Source: Bacillus mycoides (GTDB taxonomy: Bacteria; Bacillota; Bacilli; Bacillales; Bacillaceae_G). From it: 64,000 nucleotides of DNA. The DNA is taken from the NCBI RefSeq assembly GCF_018742245.1, contig NZ_CP036132.1, positions 3,343,001 through 3,407,000 of the forward strand, given 5' to 3'. The notes beneath the pieces were generated by a model. The model had not been told where the DNA came from. It searched no databases and saw only the letters and a list, made by a program, of their open reading frames with translations. Numbering within the stretch: position 1 is the stretch's first letter; every line of letters begins with the position of its first letter. The position numbers and the translations under genes were made by a program. Of the stretch, positions 17,296 to 29,793 are shown one piece after another.

Positions 17296-18090
17296 TTACA
17301 TCCATTCTCTTCCATGTTCACGAATAAATTTAATATCCTTTTCGTAATGTTCAAGGTGTCCTTCATCTATCATCTTTTGGAAGTTCATATCGCCTTCTTT
17401 TGCTTTTCTTTTCATGTATTTACATAATCCTTCTAATCGTAGAAGTACCATCTCCAAATAATCCTCGTCCATCCCCTCACCTTTATAGGACTCAAAAAAC
17501 AATTTAATCCTTTGCTTTATACGTCCCGCATGCTGTAATGAATTATAATAAACTGCCTTACCTGTTTCCGTATAATAAACTCTACTTAATGGGACACAAG
17601 TGTAAAGAGTATAGGCTATGTCCCAAAGTCTTGGTCCAGGACCAGCAACATCAAAATCAATAATACCTACTGGTTTTTCGTTATTAAAAATAATGTTATA
17701 TATTGCAAAATCATTGTGGCATACAACCTCTATTTTATTTGGAGTATTATCCATTAGTTTCCAATCATCTGATAAAGGAAAATCACTCACAGCATCATGA
17801 TAAAGACGGAGCATCTTCGCTATTTCTTTTAAAACATCATTAGACCACATGTACTCTTTTAAAGGATAATTACCAGCTTTCCCTTCAATAAATGATAATA
17901 TTTCTCTATCTTTATCATCAATACCTAAAAACTTTGGTGCATAACTAAAACCTTTATTTTCTAAATGATTTAATAGCTTATGAATTTTGGTACTGCCTTG
18001 CTTTAATTCTCGTCGAACTGTATCTTCTGAACGATATACGTTTGAGACATTGCCTCCCGTTAGCATTTCTTCATTTTCGTAGTTTGCCAT
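17296..18090 (-). CDS. APH/choline-kinase-fold phosphotransferase
   Basis: A 264-residue protein with the kinase catalytic loop VVCHNDFAIYNIIF (Asp base and Asn) and the metal-binding IDFDVAGPG. These are the aminoglycoside phosphotransferase superfamily motifs. The N-terminal GGNVSNVYR is the nucleotide loop. It would transfer phosphate from ATP to a hydroxyl on a small molecule. The real substrate is unknown: drug resistance is one option, but such genes are common in this group as housekeeping sugar or amino-alcohol kinases. Monocistronic. Confidence 0.83.
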   Translation of the reverse strand: MANYENEEMLTGGNVSNVYRSEDTVRRELKQGSTKIHKLLNHLENKGFSYAPKFLGIDDKDREILSFIEGKAGNYPLKEYMWSNDVLKEIAKMLRLYHDAVSDFPLSDDWKLMDNTPNKIEVVCHNDFAIYNIIFNNEKPVGIIDFDVAGPGPRLWDIAYTLYTCVPLSRVYYTETGKAVYYNSLQHAGRIKQRIKLFFESYKGEGMDEDYLEMVLLRLEGLCKYMKRKAKEGDMNFQKMIDEGHLEHYEKDIKFIREHGREWM

Positions 18091-18213
18091 CTAATAGTTT
18101 CCCCCATTATTAGAATAATCGACACTCCTGCTCATTAACAATACAGGAACCCCTTTACTTTTATTTTAACATAACTTTCCTATTCTCTTTTAACCCCTTA
18201 AATTGCAACAAAA

Positions 18214-18252
18214 AAATCGAGTATAAAATCTTTATGATTTTACACTCGATTT
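18214..18252 (-). terminator. Terminator after mhqD
   Basis: A 17-bp stem with one G-U pair (AAATCGAGTATAAAATC with GATTTTACACTCGATTT) and a T-tract on the minus strand. Confidence 0.8.
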
Positions 18253-18262
18253 AGTCTACTAT

Positions 18263-18877
18263 TTATGCATGTGAAAACATTTTTTCATACCATTCTGTTG
18301 CCTTCTCTACTTCATTCATCGTTAATTGATGTCCTCTATTTTCCCAATGCATTGTTACATTAGCATTTGCATTTTCTAATAGCATCTTCAATTCCTCTGA
18401 CTCAGAAGGTGAACAAATTGGATCATTTGTTCCAGCAGCAATAAACACTGCTTTCTCTACTAAATTAGGAAGTTCTATCCCTCTTCTTGGGACCATTGGA
18501 TGATGAAGAATGGCACCTTTTAATGCATTTTCATAATGGAATAATAAACTCGCTGCAATATTTGCTCCATTTGAATACCCAACAACTACGATATTATCTC
18601 TATCAAATTCATATGTTTTTGCTGCTTCATTTAAAAATTCATTTAATTCCTTCGTACGGAAAACAAGATCCTCTTCATCAAAAATACCTTCTGCTAATCG
18701 GCGGAAGAAACGGGGCATCCCATTTTCTAATACATTTCCACGAACACTTAAGACAGAAGCTTCCCGATCAATTCTTTCTGCAAGCGGTAATAAATCTAAT
18801 TCATTTCCTCCCGTACCATGAAGCAATAATAGTGTTGGTTTTGACTCATCTTTTCCTTTTTGAAAAACATGTTTCAT
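18263..18877 (-). CDS. mhqD: Carboxylesterase MhqD (alpha/beta hydrolase)
   Basis: A 204-residue alpha/beta hydrolase with LLLLHGTGGNELDLLPLA (oxyanion side), the nucleophile serine in VVGYSNGANIAASL, Asp in AAGTNDPIC and His in NRGHQLT. The sequence is close to MhqD of B. subtilis, part of the MhqR regulon induced by hydroquinones and other electrophiles. The second of two ATGs is taken as the start because it sits 7 bases after GGGGAG. Upstream lies a remnant of the usual partner mhqO and a promoter with three MhqR-like boxes, so this gene should still be quinone-inducible. Confidence 0.87.
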   Translation of the reverse strand: MKHVFQKGKDESKPTLLLLHGTGGNELDLLPLAERIDREASVLSVRGNVLENGMPRFFRRLAEGIFDEEDLVFRTKELNEFLNEAAKTYEFDRDNIVVVGYSNGANIAASLLFHYENALKGAILHHPMVPRRGIELPNLVEKAVFIAAGTNDPICSPSESEELKMLLENANANVTMHWENRGHQLTMNEVEKATEWYEKMFSHA

Positions 18878-18926
18878 CATTTTTCTCCCCTTTCAATCCC
18901 TTATATAATTAGTATAATTCTCTTAC

Positions 18927-19043
18927 TTAAATTGGTAATAACCCTTGTTCAATCTGTTTTCTATGCTGATTATATCGCTCTGGTAATTTTAATTCCTCAC
19001 CCATCGTCTTCTCCACGCCCTTTTTTATTTCATTACAAAAAAC
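18927..19043 (-). pseudogene. C-terminal remnant of mhqO (ring-cleaving dioxygenase family)
   Basis: Reading the minus strand into the mhqD leader gives KKGVEKTMGEELKLPERY and then NQHRKQIEQGLLPI-stop, which resembles the C-terminal tail of MhqO/CatE-type VOC dioxygenases. Upstream the frame meets a TAG within about 50 bases, so the rest of the gene (some 280 codons) is missing. An internal ATG (19004) has a GGAG 6 bases before it, so a 25-residue peptide could still be made. mhqO normally precedes mhqD. Confidence 0.6.
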
Positions 19044-19108
19044 GTTTATTTGCTAAAATTCATTATTCATTTTGTCCATATGATAAAGTTCAATCCGCAA
19101 TGCTATTT

Positions 19109-19126
19109 TATCTCAATTTTGAGATG
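19109..19126. promoter_or_regulatory. MhqR-like box 1
   Basis: ATCTCAATTTTGAGAT (19110-19125) is a perfect palindrome matching the outer bases of the MhqR box (ATCTCGAATTCGAGAT). Confidence 0.55.
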
Positions 19127-19163
19127 CCTTTCAAAAAAACTAACACATTTCATCTCGCTCAGA

Positions 19164-19187
19164 AATTATCTCGAATTCGAGGTAATT
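19164..19187. promoter_or_regulatory. MhqR-like box 2
   Basis: A 24-base palindrome with one mismatched pair, core ATCTCGAATTCGAGGT. This is the closest of the three to the published MhqR box. Confidence 0.65.
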
Positions 19188-19258
19188 CACAAAAAAACTA
19201 CAGTTCTTATGATTATATTTAAAATATTGATTTTATGTTTTTGACTATCCTTCAAAAA

Positions 19259-19276
19259 TATCTTGAATCCGAGATT
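19259..19276. promoter_or_regulatory. MhqR-like box 3, directly downstream of the -10
   Basis: ATCTTGAATCCGAGAT, with two departures from ATCTCGAATTCGAGAT. It begins two bases after the -10 of the mhq promoter on the minus strand, a position that blocks initiation. Confidence 0.6.
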
Positions 19277-19277
19277 T

Positions 19278-19306
19278 ATTATAGTCTAATTAGTTTTTAT
19301 TGTCAA
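19278..19306 (-). promoter_or_regulatory. Consensus sigma-A promoter of the mhq unit
   Basis: TTGACA (19306-19301), 17 bases, TATAAT (19283-19278): both hexamers are perfect. The transcript would run about 390 bases before mhqD, through the three boxes' region and the mhqO remnant. Confidence 0.75.
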
Positions 19307-19493
19307 TGCGTATATCGTTTCATTTTTTCATCAAAAACAATATTCTGATAACTCATCTCCATCAAATAATTTGTTTGAAAAAGAGCAACAGACAAGCGGG
19401 AACATTCATGTAATAAACTTCTACTTTTCCCATAACCAAAAAAGCCATACAAATGTATGACTTTGTACTCATATTTTTTGTTCAGCTACATAT

Positions 19494-21068
19494 TTACTTC
19501 CCAATTACGGAAGGAAACAATTCCGAAAGTGGAACTACTCTCCCCATCTCATCTTTAAACACAATATGCTCTCTCGTTAAATGGCGCGGGCTCTTTACCC
19601 CCGCCGCTGCCGCTAATGAAAACAAACTATATCTCATGCTAATAATGTAGTTCATTACTCGCCATTTCTTCTCATATGGATCTAACGCTTTTTGGTAGTG
19701 TGGATCCGTAGTTGCAACACCCGATGGGCATTGCCCTGAATTACATTGAAGCGCCATAATACAGCCACTTGCCATCATGAAGCCGCGTGCTGAATTTACG
19801 GCATCTGCACCGATAGCCAAAGCAATCGCTACTTTATCTGGTGTGATTAATTTCCCTGAAGCAAACACCTTTAATTTATCCCGAACACCGTAATGATTCG
19901 CCGTATCAATAAATGTAAGTAATGCCGGTATAAGCGGCAGCCCCATACTATCTGCCATCGATTTATATGTTGCACCTGATCCACCTTCTGAACCGTCGAT
20001 TGTAATAAAATCTGGATAGATGTTTAATTCTTTCATTGCTTTTAATAAATCTTCCAAAGGCTTCTGTTGACCAATTACAATTTTCATGCCCACTGGTTTA
20101 CCACCGTTTTCTTGCAAATCTTGAATAAAATATAAAGCCTCTGCCGCACTATTAATAAATGAAAATCGATTTGGCGAATTAATCGTTTCACCTTCTCGTA
20201 CTTTCCGAACGGAAGCGATTTTCTCATTTACCTTCTGCCCTTCTAAATGACCACCACGTATTTTTGCTCCTTGCCCAAATTTCAATTCAAACGCTTTAAT
20301 ATTACTTTCTTTCGCCTTCTCCAAAAATTCCTTCATCGAAAAATTCCCGTCCTCGTCACGGTATCCGAATAATCCAGGACCAATTTGCGCAACGATATTC
20401 GCACCCGTATGTAAATGTTCTGGAATTACGCCCCCTTCCCCAGTATTAATCCACGAACCACCTGCCATTTTTGCACCAAACCCAGCTGATAAAATATAAT
20501 TTTCTCCAATCGCACCGTAAGATGTAGCTGACGCTCCAAACATCCCATACAGTTTCCATGGATATTTACGATTTTCGCCGACTATAATTGCATCATCTTC
20601 TTCATACAACCAAAGGTTTGTTGTATCCGCTGTCAATTTTTCTCTTCTTGAAAATAATCCTTCTTTATGAATCATATACTTTTTCCCCTCACGTTCTTGC
20701 GTGAGATTCACACTTAATTCATCTGTTAATGTGGGGAATAATGTATTAGCAATATAATAGCCAGATTCCTCAAAATCCCGTTTTGATCCAAAACCAAGTA
20801 TTTCAGAACGGTATTTTGCTAGAAACATAACACTTTGAAAATCATAGCGCGAAAAAGGCTTTCCGTCAGTATCATGATCAAACCAATATTGCCTAAATTC
20901 TGGACCTATTTTTTCGAGTAAATAGCGCATTCTACCTAAGTATGGATGCAGTTTTAATATAGAATGATGCGTCCGTTTTTTAATAAAAAATGTAATGATA
21001 AAAAAGAAAATTAAAAGTAGCATCAAAAAGAGCAATATACTAATAATAACGAGTAGCGCTTCACTCAT
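19494..21068 (-). CDS. FMN-binding glutamate synthase-like protein
   Basis: A 524-residue protein with one or two N-terminal hydrophobic segments (about 3-35), then a glutamate synthase central/FMN domain (about 90-510). It includes GFGAKMAGGSWINTGEGG, FELKFGQGAKIRGGHLEG, FITIDGSEGGSGATY, and a cysteine cluster GCIMALQCNSGQCPSG that fits the 3Fe-4S site. There is no amidotransferase domain, so it is not a full GltB; the donor reaction is unknown. The start is ATG 21068 after AGGGGG. It follows the old-yellow-enzyme gene across a terminator. Confidence 0.85.
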   Translation of the reverse strand: MSEALLVIISILLFLMLLLIFFFIITFFIKKRTHHSILKLHPYLGRMRYLLEKIGPEFRQYWFDHDTDGKPFSRYDFQSVMFLAKYRSEILGFGSKRDFEESGYYIANTLFPTLTDELSVNLTQEREGKKYMIHKEGLFSRREKLTADTTNLWLYEEDDAIIVGENRKYPWKLYGMFGASATSYGAIGENYILSAGFGAKMAGGSWINTGEGGVIPEHLHTGANIVAQIGPGLFGYRDEDGNFSMKEFLEKAKESNIKAFELKFGQGAKIRGGHLEGQKVNEKIASVRKVREGETINSPNRFSFINSAAEALYFIQDLQENGGKPVGMKIVIGQQKPLEDLLKAMKELNIYPDFITIDGSEGGSGATYKSMADSMGLPLIPALLTFIDTANHYGVRDKLKVFASGKLITPDKVAIALAIGADAVNSARGFMMASGCIMALQCNSGQCPSGVATTDPHYQKALDPYEKKWRVMNYIISMRYSLFSLAAAAGVKSPRHLTREHIVFKDEMGRVVPLSELFPSVIGK

Positions 21069-21100
21069 TCCGCTTCCCCCTATATATGAAATTCCATAAT

Positions 21101-21131
21101 AAAAAGAGAACACTCGATGTGTTCTCTTTTT
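21101..21131 (-). terminator. Terminator between the OYE reductase and the glutamate synthase-like gene
   Basis: A 13-bp perfect stem AAAAAGAGAACAC / GTGTTCTCTTTTT with a 5-base loop. It stops most transcripts of the reductase gene. Confidence 0.8.
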
Positions 21132-21139
21132 ATCCTTAT

Positions 21140-22267
21140 TCACACTAATGTAGCAAGATGCTCTTTCGCGTCATATTCAACTAAACTTTCAGCATTTTTA
21201 ATTCGATGAACAAAATCTGGGTTAGCGATTAATGGTCTTCCGAACGCCGCTACATCAATTGTTCCTTCTTGCAATGCTTCTTCTGCCTCTTTCGGATTCA
21301 AATTGCCCACCCCAACAATAGTACCATCCCAATATTTTCTTACTAATTGATGAAAATTCTTTCCGTCAGCAATAACTTGCGTATAATTCATCGTTGAAGG
21401 GTGAATCATCGCTAATCCAACTTCTTTGAACATATTTACAAAAGTTTCAATCGCAAGTTCTGGATTTTTCCACATATAAGCAGGATTATCACCTTTAAAT
21501 GCAGAGAAGCGAAGAAGTGTTTTATTAGCTCCAACTGCCTCTATTACAGCCTCGGTTACTTCTTTCATAAATGTTAACCTTTGCTTTAAGTCCCCGCCAT
21601 ATTTATCTGTGCGCTTATTCGCAAACTCATAAGTAAATTGATCAATTAAATATCCGTGTGCACCGTGAATTTCTACTCCATCAAATCCAGCTTCGATTGC
21701 GTTCTTTGCAGCTTGTGCATATTGACCGATAACTTCTTTTATTTCTTCTATTGTCATTGCTTCTGGTGTATCAAACGGTTTACGAAAACGCGGAACATTA
21801 CCCTCCGCAGCAATAGCAGACGGCGCTTGCGGCATTTGACCACCAATTATTTCGTGATGACTCATACGTCCAACATGCCATATTTGAGCAATAATCGTTC
21901 CGCCTTCTTTATGTACTGCCTCTGTAACAGGTTTCCAAGAATCAATTTGCGCTTGTGTATAAATACCTGGTACTCCCGGATTCCCTTTTGCTCTCGGGCT
22001 AATGACAATTCCTTCTGTAATAATTAATCCAATCCCATCCGCAGCACGTTTTTGGTAATACTCTACTACATCAGTACCAACTACCCCAGTCTCATTATTT
22101 GCAAAACATCTCGTCATCGGTGCCATCGCTATGCGATTACGAAGAGACCAAGATCCAATTTGAATCGGATCAAACACCTTTGTTGCATCAATGTTTTCAA
22201 AAGATCCCCAATTATTTATATTTGTTCCTGCATAAATATTTGCTGCTTTATTGTTTGAACTTGTCAT
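21140..22267 (-). CDS. Old yellow enzyme family NADH:flavin oxidoreductase
   Basis: A 375-residue FMN-binding TIM barrel. NRIAMAPMTRCFAN holds the N-terminal FMN-contact region, WHVGRMSH the middle loop, and EIHGAHGYLIDQFTYEFANK the substrate His pair. Such NemA-like alkene reductases reduce activated double bonds, quinones, nitro compounds and maleimides. Placement close to mhqD suggests a shared role in electrophile detoxification, though no MhqR-like box was found directly upstream. GGGGGAAGA precedes the ATG. Confidence 0.92.
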   Translation of the reverse strand: MTSSNNKAANIYAGTNINNWGSFENIDATKVFDPIQIGSWSLRNRIAMAPMTRCFANNETGVVGTDVVEYYQKRAADGIGLIITEGIVISPRAKGNPGVPGIYTQAQIDSWKPVTEAVHKEGGTIIAQIWHVGRMSHHEIIGGQMPQAPSAIAAEGNVPRFRKPFDTPEAMTIEEIKEVIGQYAQAAKNAIEAGFDGVEIHGAHGYLIDQFTYEFANKRTDKYGGDLKQRLTFMKEVTEAVIEAVGANKTLLRFSAFKGDNPAYMWKNPELAIETFVNMFKEVGLAMIHPSTMNYTQVIADGKNFHQLVRKYWDGTIVGVGNLNPKEAEEALQEGTIDVAAFGRPLIANPDFVHRIKNAESLVEYDAKEHLATLV

Positions 22268-22395
22268 TTTTCTTCCCCCTTATAAAAAATTACTATAATC
22301 GCATCATACTTACTTTTAAATAGTAACGTCAATTTATACGTCTTTAACATTAAAGATTCGAATATTAAACAAATAGAATAATAAAAACAAAAATT

Positions 22396-22425
22396 AAAGA
22401 GGTTTCCTAATTAGGAAACCTCTTT
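22396..22425. terminator. Perfect 30-base palindromic hairpin
   Basis: AAAGAGGTTTCC - TAATTA - GGAAACCTCTTT. On the minus strand it is followed by a T-rich run, so it would end transcripts coming from the carD side. Confidence 0.65.
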
Positions 22426-22871
22426 TAGTTGACCATATAAGGCTAACAATTCGTTTATCTCTTTTACATAAAGAAAATAAACAATTATTATCTCCTCACA
22501 TATGAAAAAAAATCCCGTAACAATAGAAATGAGAGTGGCTCAGTATTCTTCTAAAAATAAAAACTTATATACCTAAAACAATGAAAGCCCTACCTCTCTT
22601 TCATCCTTACGGCTCCTTGTCCGTGCCAGTGTGAATCAGGATTGCAAAAATCAAGTAACTATTTTATCGAAGTATTGAATTAAACTTCGAACATTCGTAA
22701 AAGAAATTAAAAAATAAAAATGGATTAAATTGTAGTCATAACAAACGAGGTTAATGCTTTAAAAGTGGTTTGAAAGAGTTGAATGTTTTTGAAATGATTG
22801 ATGTTCTATAATTATATTCCCAAAAAATTCAAGATCTTTTTTGGGATGTAATACATTATCTACAATGAATC
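22426..22871. other. 446-base gap without a convincing gene
   Basis: The gap is AT-rich and has no ORF with a ribosome binding site. On the minus strand, 22583-22650 contains two hairpins (ATGAAAG/CTTTCAT and ACGG/CCGT) and a short open frame reading CNPDSHWHGQGAVRMKER-stop, possibly the end of a lost gene. A 16-base AT-rich palindrome is near 22810. See the finding for this region. Confidence 0.4.
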
Positions 22872-23333
22872 TTAACAAAAGCTTTTTATTTGATTTTCTG
22901 TGATACCTTCAATTAATCCCAGTTCACTAATCAAAAATTCATGTGCATTATCTAACATTTTCTTTTCGCTTGCATTAAGTGCTTTTTCTTTCTGCATACG
23001 TAATAAATCACGTACAACTTCAGCACCTTCTTGTATTTTACCCGTTTTTATTTTATCTGTATTCAATTTATACCTTTGTTTCCACGTCAGTAATCTGTCT
23101 GATTCTCCATGTTGAAAAATATCTATTATGTTTGTTAATGCCTTTATATCTGTGACTGGTCGTATATTTGAAGTCAATACTTTCCCAATAGGAATCATCA
23201 CTTCCATATTACTAGCCGACATTTTTATAACATAATACTGTTGTTTTTCTCCTGTGATTTCCTTTTCTTCTATGGCTTTAATTATACCTGCTCCGTGCAT
23301 TGGATAAACGATGTTATCGCCAATTTGAAACAA
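22872..23333 (-). CDS. ydeB: CarD family transcriptional regulator (YdeB-like)
   Basis: A 153-residue protein with an N-terminal CarD/CdnL/TRCF RNA-polymerase-interaction domain (FQIGDNIVYPMHGAGIIKAI, residues 2-60) and a helical C-terminal part with HGESDRLLTWKQRY and KALNASEKKMLDNA. CarD proteins bind the RNA polymerase beta subunit and stabilise open complexes. The start is TTG at 23333, six bases after GGAGGTG; in-frame ATGs further upstream would place this ribosome binding site inside the coding region. The 153-residue length equals B. subtilis YdeB. Monocistronic. Confidence 0.88.
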   Translation of the reverse strand: MFQIGDNIVYPMHGAGIIKAIEEKEITGEKQQYYVIKMSASNMEVMIPIGKVLTSNIRPVTDIKALTNIIDIFQHGESDRLLTWKQRYKLNTDKIKTGKIQEGAEVVRDLLRMQKEKALNASEKKMLDNAHEFLISELGLIEGITENQIKSFC

Positions 23334-23539
23334 ATAATCCACCTCCATATATGGTAACCTTCTCAATCTTAACACACATTTATTTTTTTAGCAAAATTTT
23401 TATAATATCACAAAAATATTTTCTATGTCAATTTATTTACGCATAAAAATTCAATCTGTACAGAAACACTAAAAAACCCGCATTTTGTTACATTTTCCAC
23501 ACACATATCTATTCTAATTTCACATTCTCATTTAACATA

Positions 23540-23575
23540 AAAACACATTACTACATATGAGTAGTAATGTGTTTT
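23540..23575 (-). terminator. Terminator of the hut operon
   Basis: A 15-bp stem AAAACACATTACTAC / GTAGTAATGTGTTTT with loop ATATGA, downstream of hutG. Confidence 0.88.
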
Positions 23576-23614
23576 TTATAAGGTATAGGAAAACATTCAC
23601 TTTTAATTTTACGT

Positions 23615-27525
<3,911 letters not shown>

Positions 27526-27530
27526 TCATT

Positions 27531-29048
27531 TTATAGTGCTGCATTTACATCCAATCTTTCCTTTATTGAATAGTTCGTTTTTAACCAATGCGCGATATTT
27601 TCGATATCCGTTGAGAATATACGGTCATTTGTAATAGAAGGCACTTGCTGACGACCTTGATGATAGAACGTTTTTGTAACTGTACTCATGTTTTCAATCC
27701 CGCGATATTCTGCTGCTTGCATCGCACAGATCATCTCAATTGCAAGAACGCGTCTTGCATTTTGAATAATTTGATGCGCATGACGTGAAGCGATTGTTCC
27801 CATACTTACGTGATCTTCTTGGTTAGCTGACGACGGAATTGAATCTACACTCGCTGGATGAGCTAATGTTTTATTTTCTGAAACGAGTGAAGCCGCTGCA
27901 TATTGCATAATCATGGCACCTGATTGAAGTCCTGGTTCTGGACTTAAAAATGGTGGTAAGTCATTTAATTGCGGATTTACTAGGCGTTCAATACGGCGCT
28001 CTGAAATATTTGCAAGCTCCGCCATCCCTACTTTTAAGAAATCCATTGCAAATGCAATTGGTTGTCCGTGGAAATTACCACCAGAAATTACTTTTTCCCC
28101 GCCATCAAAAATAAGTGGATTATCTGTTGCTGCATTCATTTCAATTTCTAATTTTTCTTTCACATAATTTAAAACTTGCCAAGAAGCACCGTGAACTTGC
28201 GGGATACAACGAAGTGAATATGCATCTTGTACACGAAGTTCTCCTTGTTTTGTCACAAGTTTACTATCATGAAGAATATCACGAATTCTGCTTGCCACTT
28301 CCACTTGCTCTTTATAACCACGCGCTTTATGAACATTTTCATCGAATGCATCAATAATGCCGCGTAATCCTTCCATTGTCATCGATGCAATTAATTCTGA
28401 TTGATAAGCACTTGCTTCAGCTTCTATATAAGAAAGAACCCCTTGCGCTGTCATCGCCTGCGTACCATTGATTAACGCAAGACCTTCTTTTGCTTCAAGT
28501 TCAATAGGTTCAAGTCCTTCTTCTGTAAGAGCAACCATCGCATGAACTCGTTTTCCTTTGTAGAACACTTCACCTTCACCTAATAAAACGAGAGCAAGAT
28601 GAGATAAAGGTGCTAAATCACCGCTCGCTCCTAGTGATCCTTGTTGCGGAACGACCGGATGAATTTTACGATTTACAAACTCAAGAAGCATATTTACAAC
28701 AAGTGGTCTAACACCCGATACTCCTTTTAACATCGTATTAGCTCGTAAAATCAACATACCGCGTGATACTTCTTCCGGGAATGGATCGCCTATTCCGCAC
28801 GCATGTGACTGAATTAAATTATGCTGAAGTGCCTTTACATCATCTTTTTGAATAAGTACATCACTAAACTTTCCAAATCCAGTTGTAATACCATAAACGA
28901 CTTTTCCGTCCTCTACGATTTTCTCAACTACTTCGCGGCACTCCGCTACCTTTTGCATACTATTTGGACAAGCTGTTACACCTTCACCTTCAAGTAACAA
29001 CCTCTTCATTTCTTCAACTGTCAATGTATGTCCTGTTAACGTAATCAT
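27531..29048 (-). CDS. hutH: Histidine ammonia-lyase
   Basis: A 505-residue enzyme that removes ammonia from histidine to give urocanate. The Ala-Ser-Gly triplet that forms the MIO cofactor is in [19 protein letters not shown], and the [13 protein letters not shown] segment is present as [12 protein letters not shown]. It is the first enzyme gene of the operon; translation begins 23 bases after the antiterminator hairpin, with AAGGAGG before the ATG. Confidence 0.97.
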   Translation of the reverse strand: MITLTGHTLTVEEMKRLLLEGEGVTACPNSMQKVAECREVVEKIVEDGKVVYGITTGFGKFSDVLIQKDDVKALQHNLIQSHACGIGDPFPEEVSRGMLILRANTMLKGVSGVRPLVVNMLLEFVNRKIHPVVPQQGSLGASGDLAPLSHLALVLLGEGEVFYKGKRVHAMVALTEEGLEPIELEAKEGLALINGTQAMTAQGVLSYIEAEASAYQSELIASMTMEGLRGIIDAFDENVHKARGYKEQVEVASRIRDILHDSKLVTKQGELRVQDAYSLRCIPQVHGASWQVLNYVKEKLEIEMNAATDNPLIFDGGEKVISGGNFHGQPIAFAMDFLKVGMAELANISERRIERLVNPQLNDLPPFLSPEPGLQSGAMIMQYAAASLVSENKTLAHPASVDSIPSSANQEDHVSMGTIASRHAHQIIQNARRVLAIEMICAMQAAEYRGIENMSTVTKTFYHQGRQQVPSITNDRIFSTDIENIAHWLKTNYSIKERLDVNAAL

Positions 29049-29072
29049 TCTTTTTCCTCCTTATAAAGGCAA

Positions 29073-29127
29073 AAGGGGACCTTATCTTTTTAAGACAGAC
29101 TTCTGTCCTAAAAAATAAGGCCCCCTT
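29073..29127 (-). terminator. HutP-controlled terminator between hutP and hutH
   Basis: A long hairpin (13-bp outer stem 29073-29085 with 29115-29127, plus an inner AGACAG/CTGTCC stem) with a T-rich run on the minus strand. TAG triplets (UAG in RNA) occur just before it (…ATAGTCTATTAGTTAG), the type of motif HutP binds when histidine and a metal ion are present. Read-through is then expected. Confidence 0.82.
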
Positions 29128-29150
29128 CTAACTAATAGACTATGGGCAAA

Positions 29151-29591
29151 TCATATGTGATTAATTCCTAAACCAATCGCCTCATGCTCAGATCCTTTTA
29201 CAGGTGCACCAATCGTTCCATAAAGTGCAACAGCAACCCATTCGCCTTCTTTTTTTCCGTCGTATGGTGTACCGCGCACAATCGCAAAGCGAAGTCCTAC
29301 TGTACGAAGAACGTCTGCTAACTGAATTTGACCTCTCGTCACTCCGTACAAAGCTTCCATAATTGCATGATAAAGTGCATGTGTTTCTCTGTAAACATCT
29401 GTTTCAATAACTCGGTTGCTCTTAGCCGCTGTTTCCATTGCTGCTACTACTTTTTGCGAATTCATAGAACCAACTTTCCCAGTACAATATTTCCAACCTT
29501 TTGGAATAGATAATACGGGACTTTCATTCTCATCCGCAAGTGCCAACAGCATGGCCATACGACCAATTCGATGTGTTCCTTGAAGAAGCAT
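29151..29591 (-). CDS. hutP: HutP, histidine-responsive antiterminator
   Basis: A 146-residue RNA-binding protein. It contains the HutP core [17 protein letters not shown], a middle [23 protein letters not shown] and the C-terminal [22 protein letters not shown], where the histidines coordinate metal. With L-histidine it binds UAG-rich RNA and disrupts the terminator before hutH. It is the promoter-proximal gene of the operon. Confidence 0.96.
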   Translation of the reverse strand: MLLQGTHRIGRMAMLLALADENESPVLSIPKGWKYCTGKVGSMNSQKVVAAMETAAKSNRVIETDVYRETHALYHAIMEALYGVTRGQIQLADVLRTVGLRFAIVRGTPYDGKKEGEWVAVALYGTIGAPVKGSEHEAIGLGINHI

Positions 29592-29637
29592 GTGACTCTC
29601 TCATTTCTTTTGAATTATTTGAATATTACTTAATTTA

Positions 29638-29666
29638 AGAATATATGAAAACGGTTAAATCGTCAA
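29638..29666 (-). promoter_or_regulatory. hutP promoter with an embedded cre site
   Basis: TTGACG (29666-29661), a 17-base spacer, TATTCT (29643-29638). The spacer contains, on the opposite strand, ATGAAAACGGTTAAAT (29645-29660), close to the CcpA cre consensus. Binding there would exclude RNA polymerase, fitting catabolite repression of hut. Confidence 0.65.
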
Positions 29667-29793
29667 TAGTTTAAAATATTATTCAAGCAATTTTTTATCC
29701 CTCTCATACTTGTACTTGTGTACACAATTTATTTACAGATTTTTTTCAGACGTGCTATAGTCTCACTAACAGATGCAAAGGGGTGAGATTTCA

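Noticed and set aside
18860..19222. A 120-codon plus-strand frame over the mhqD upstream region
   Set aside because: It covers the mhq control region on the opposite strand, has low complexity and no ribosome binding site.
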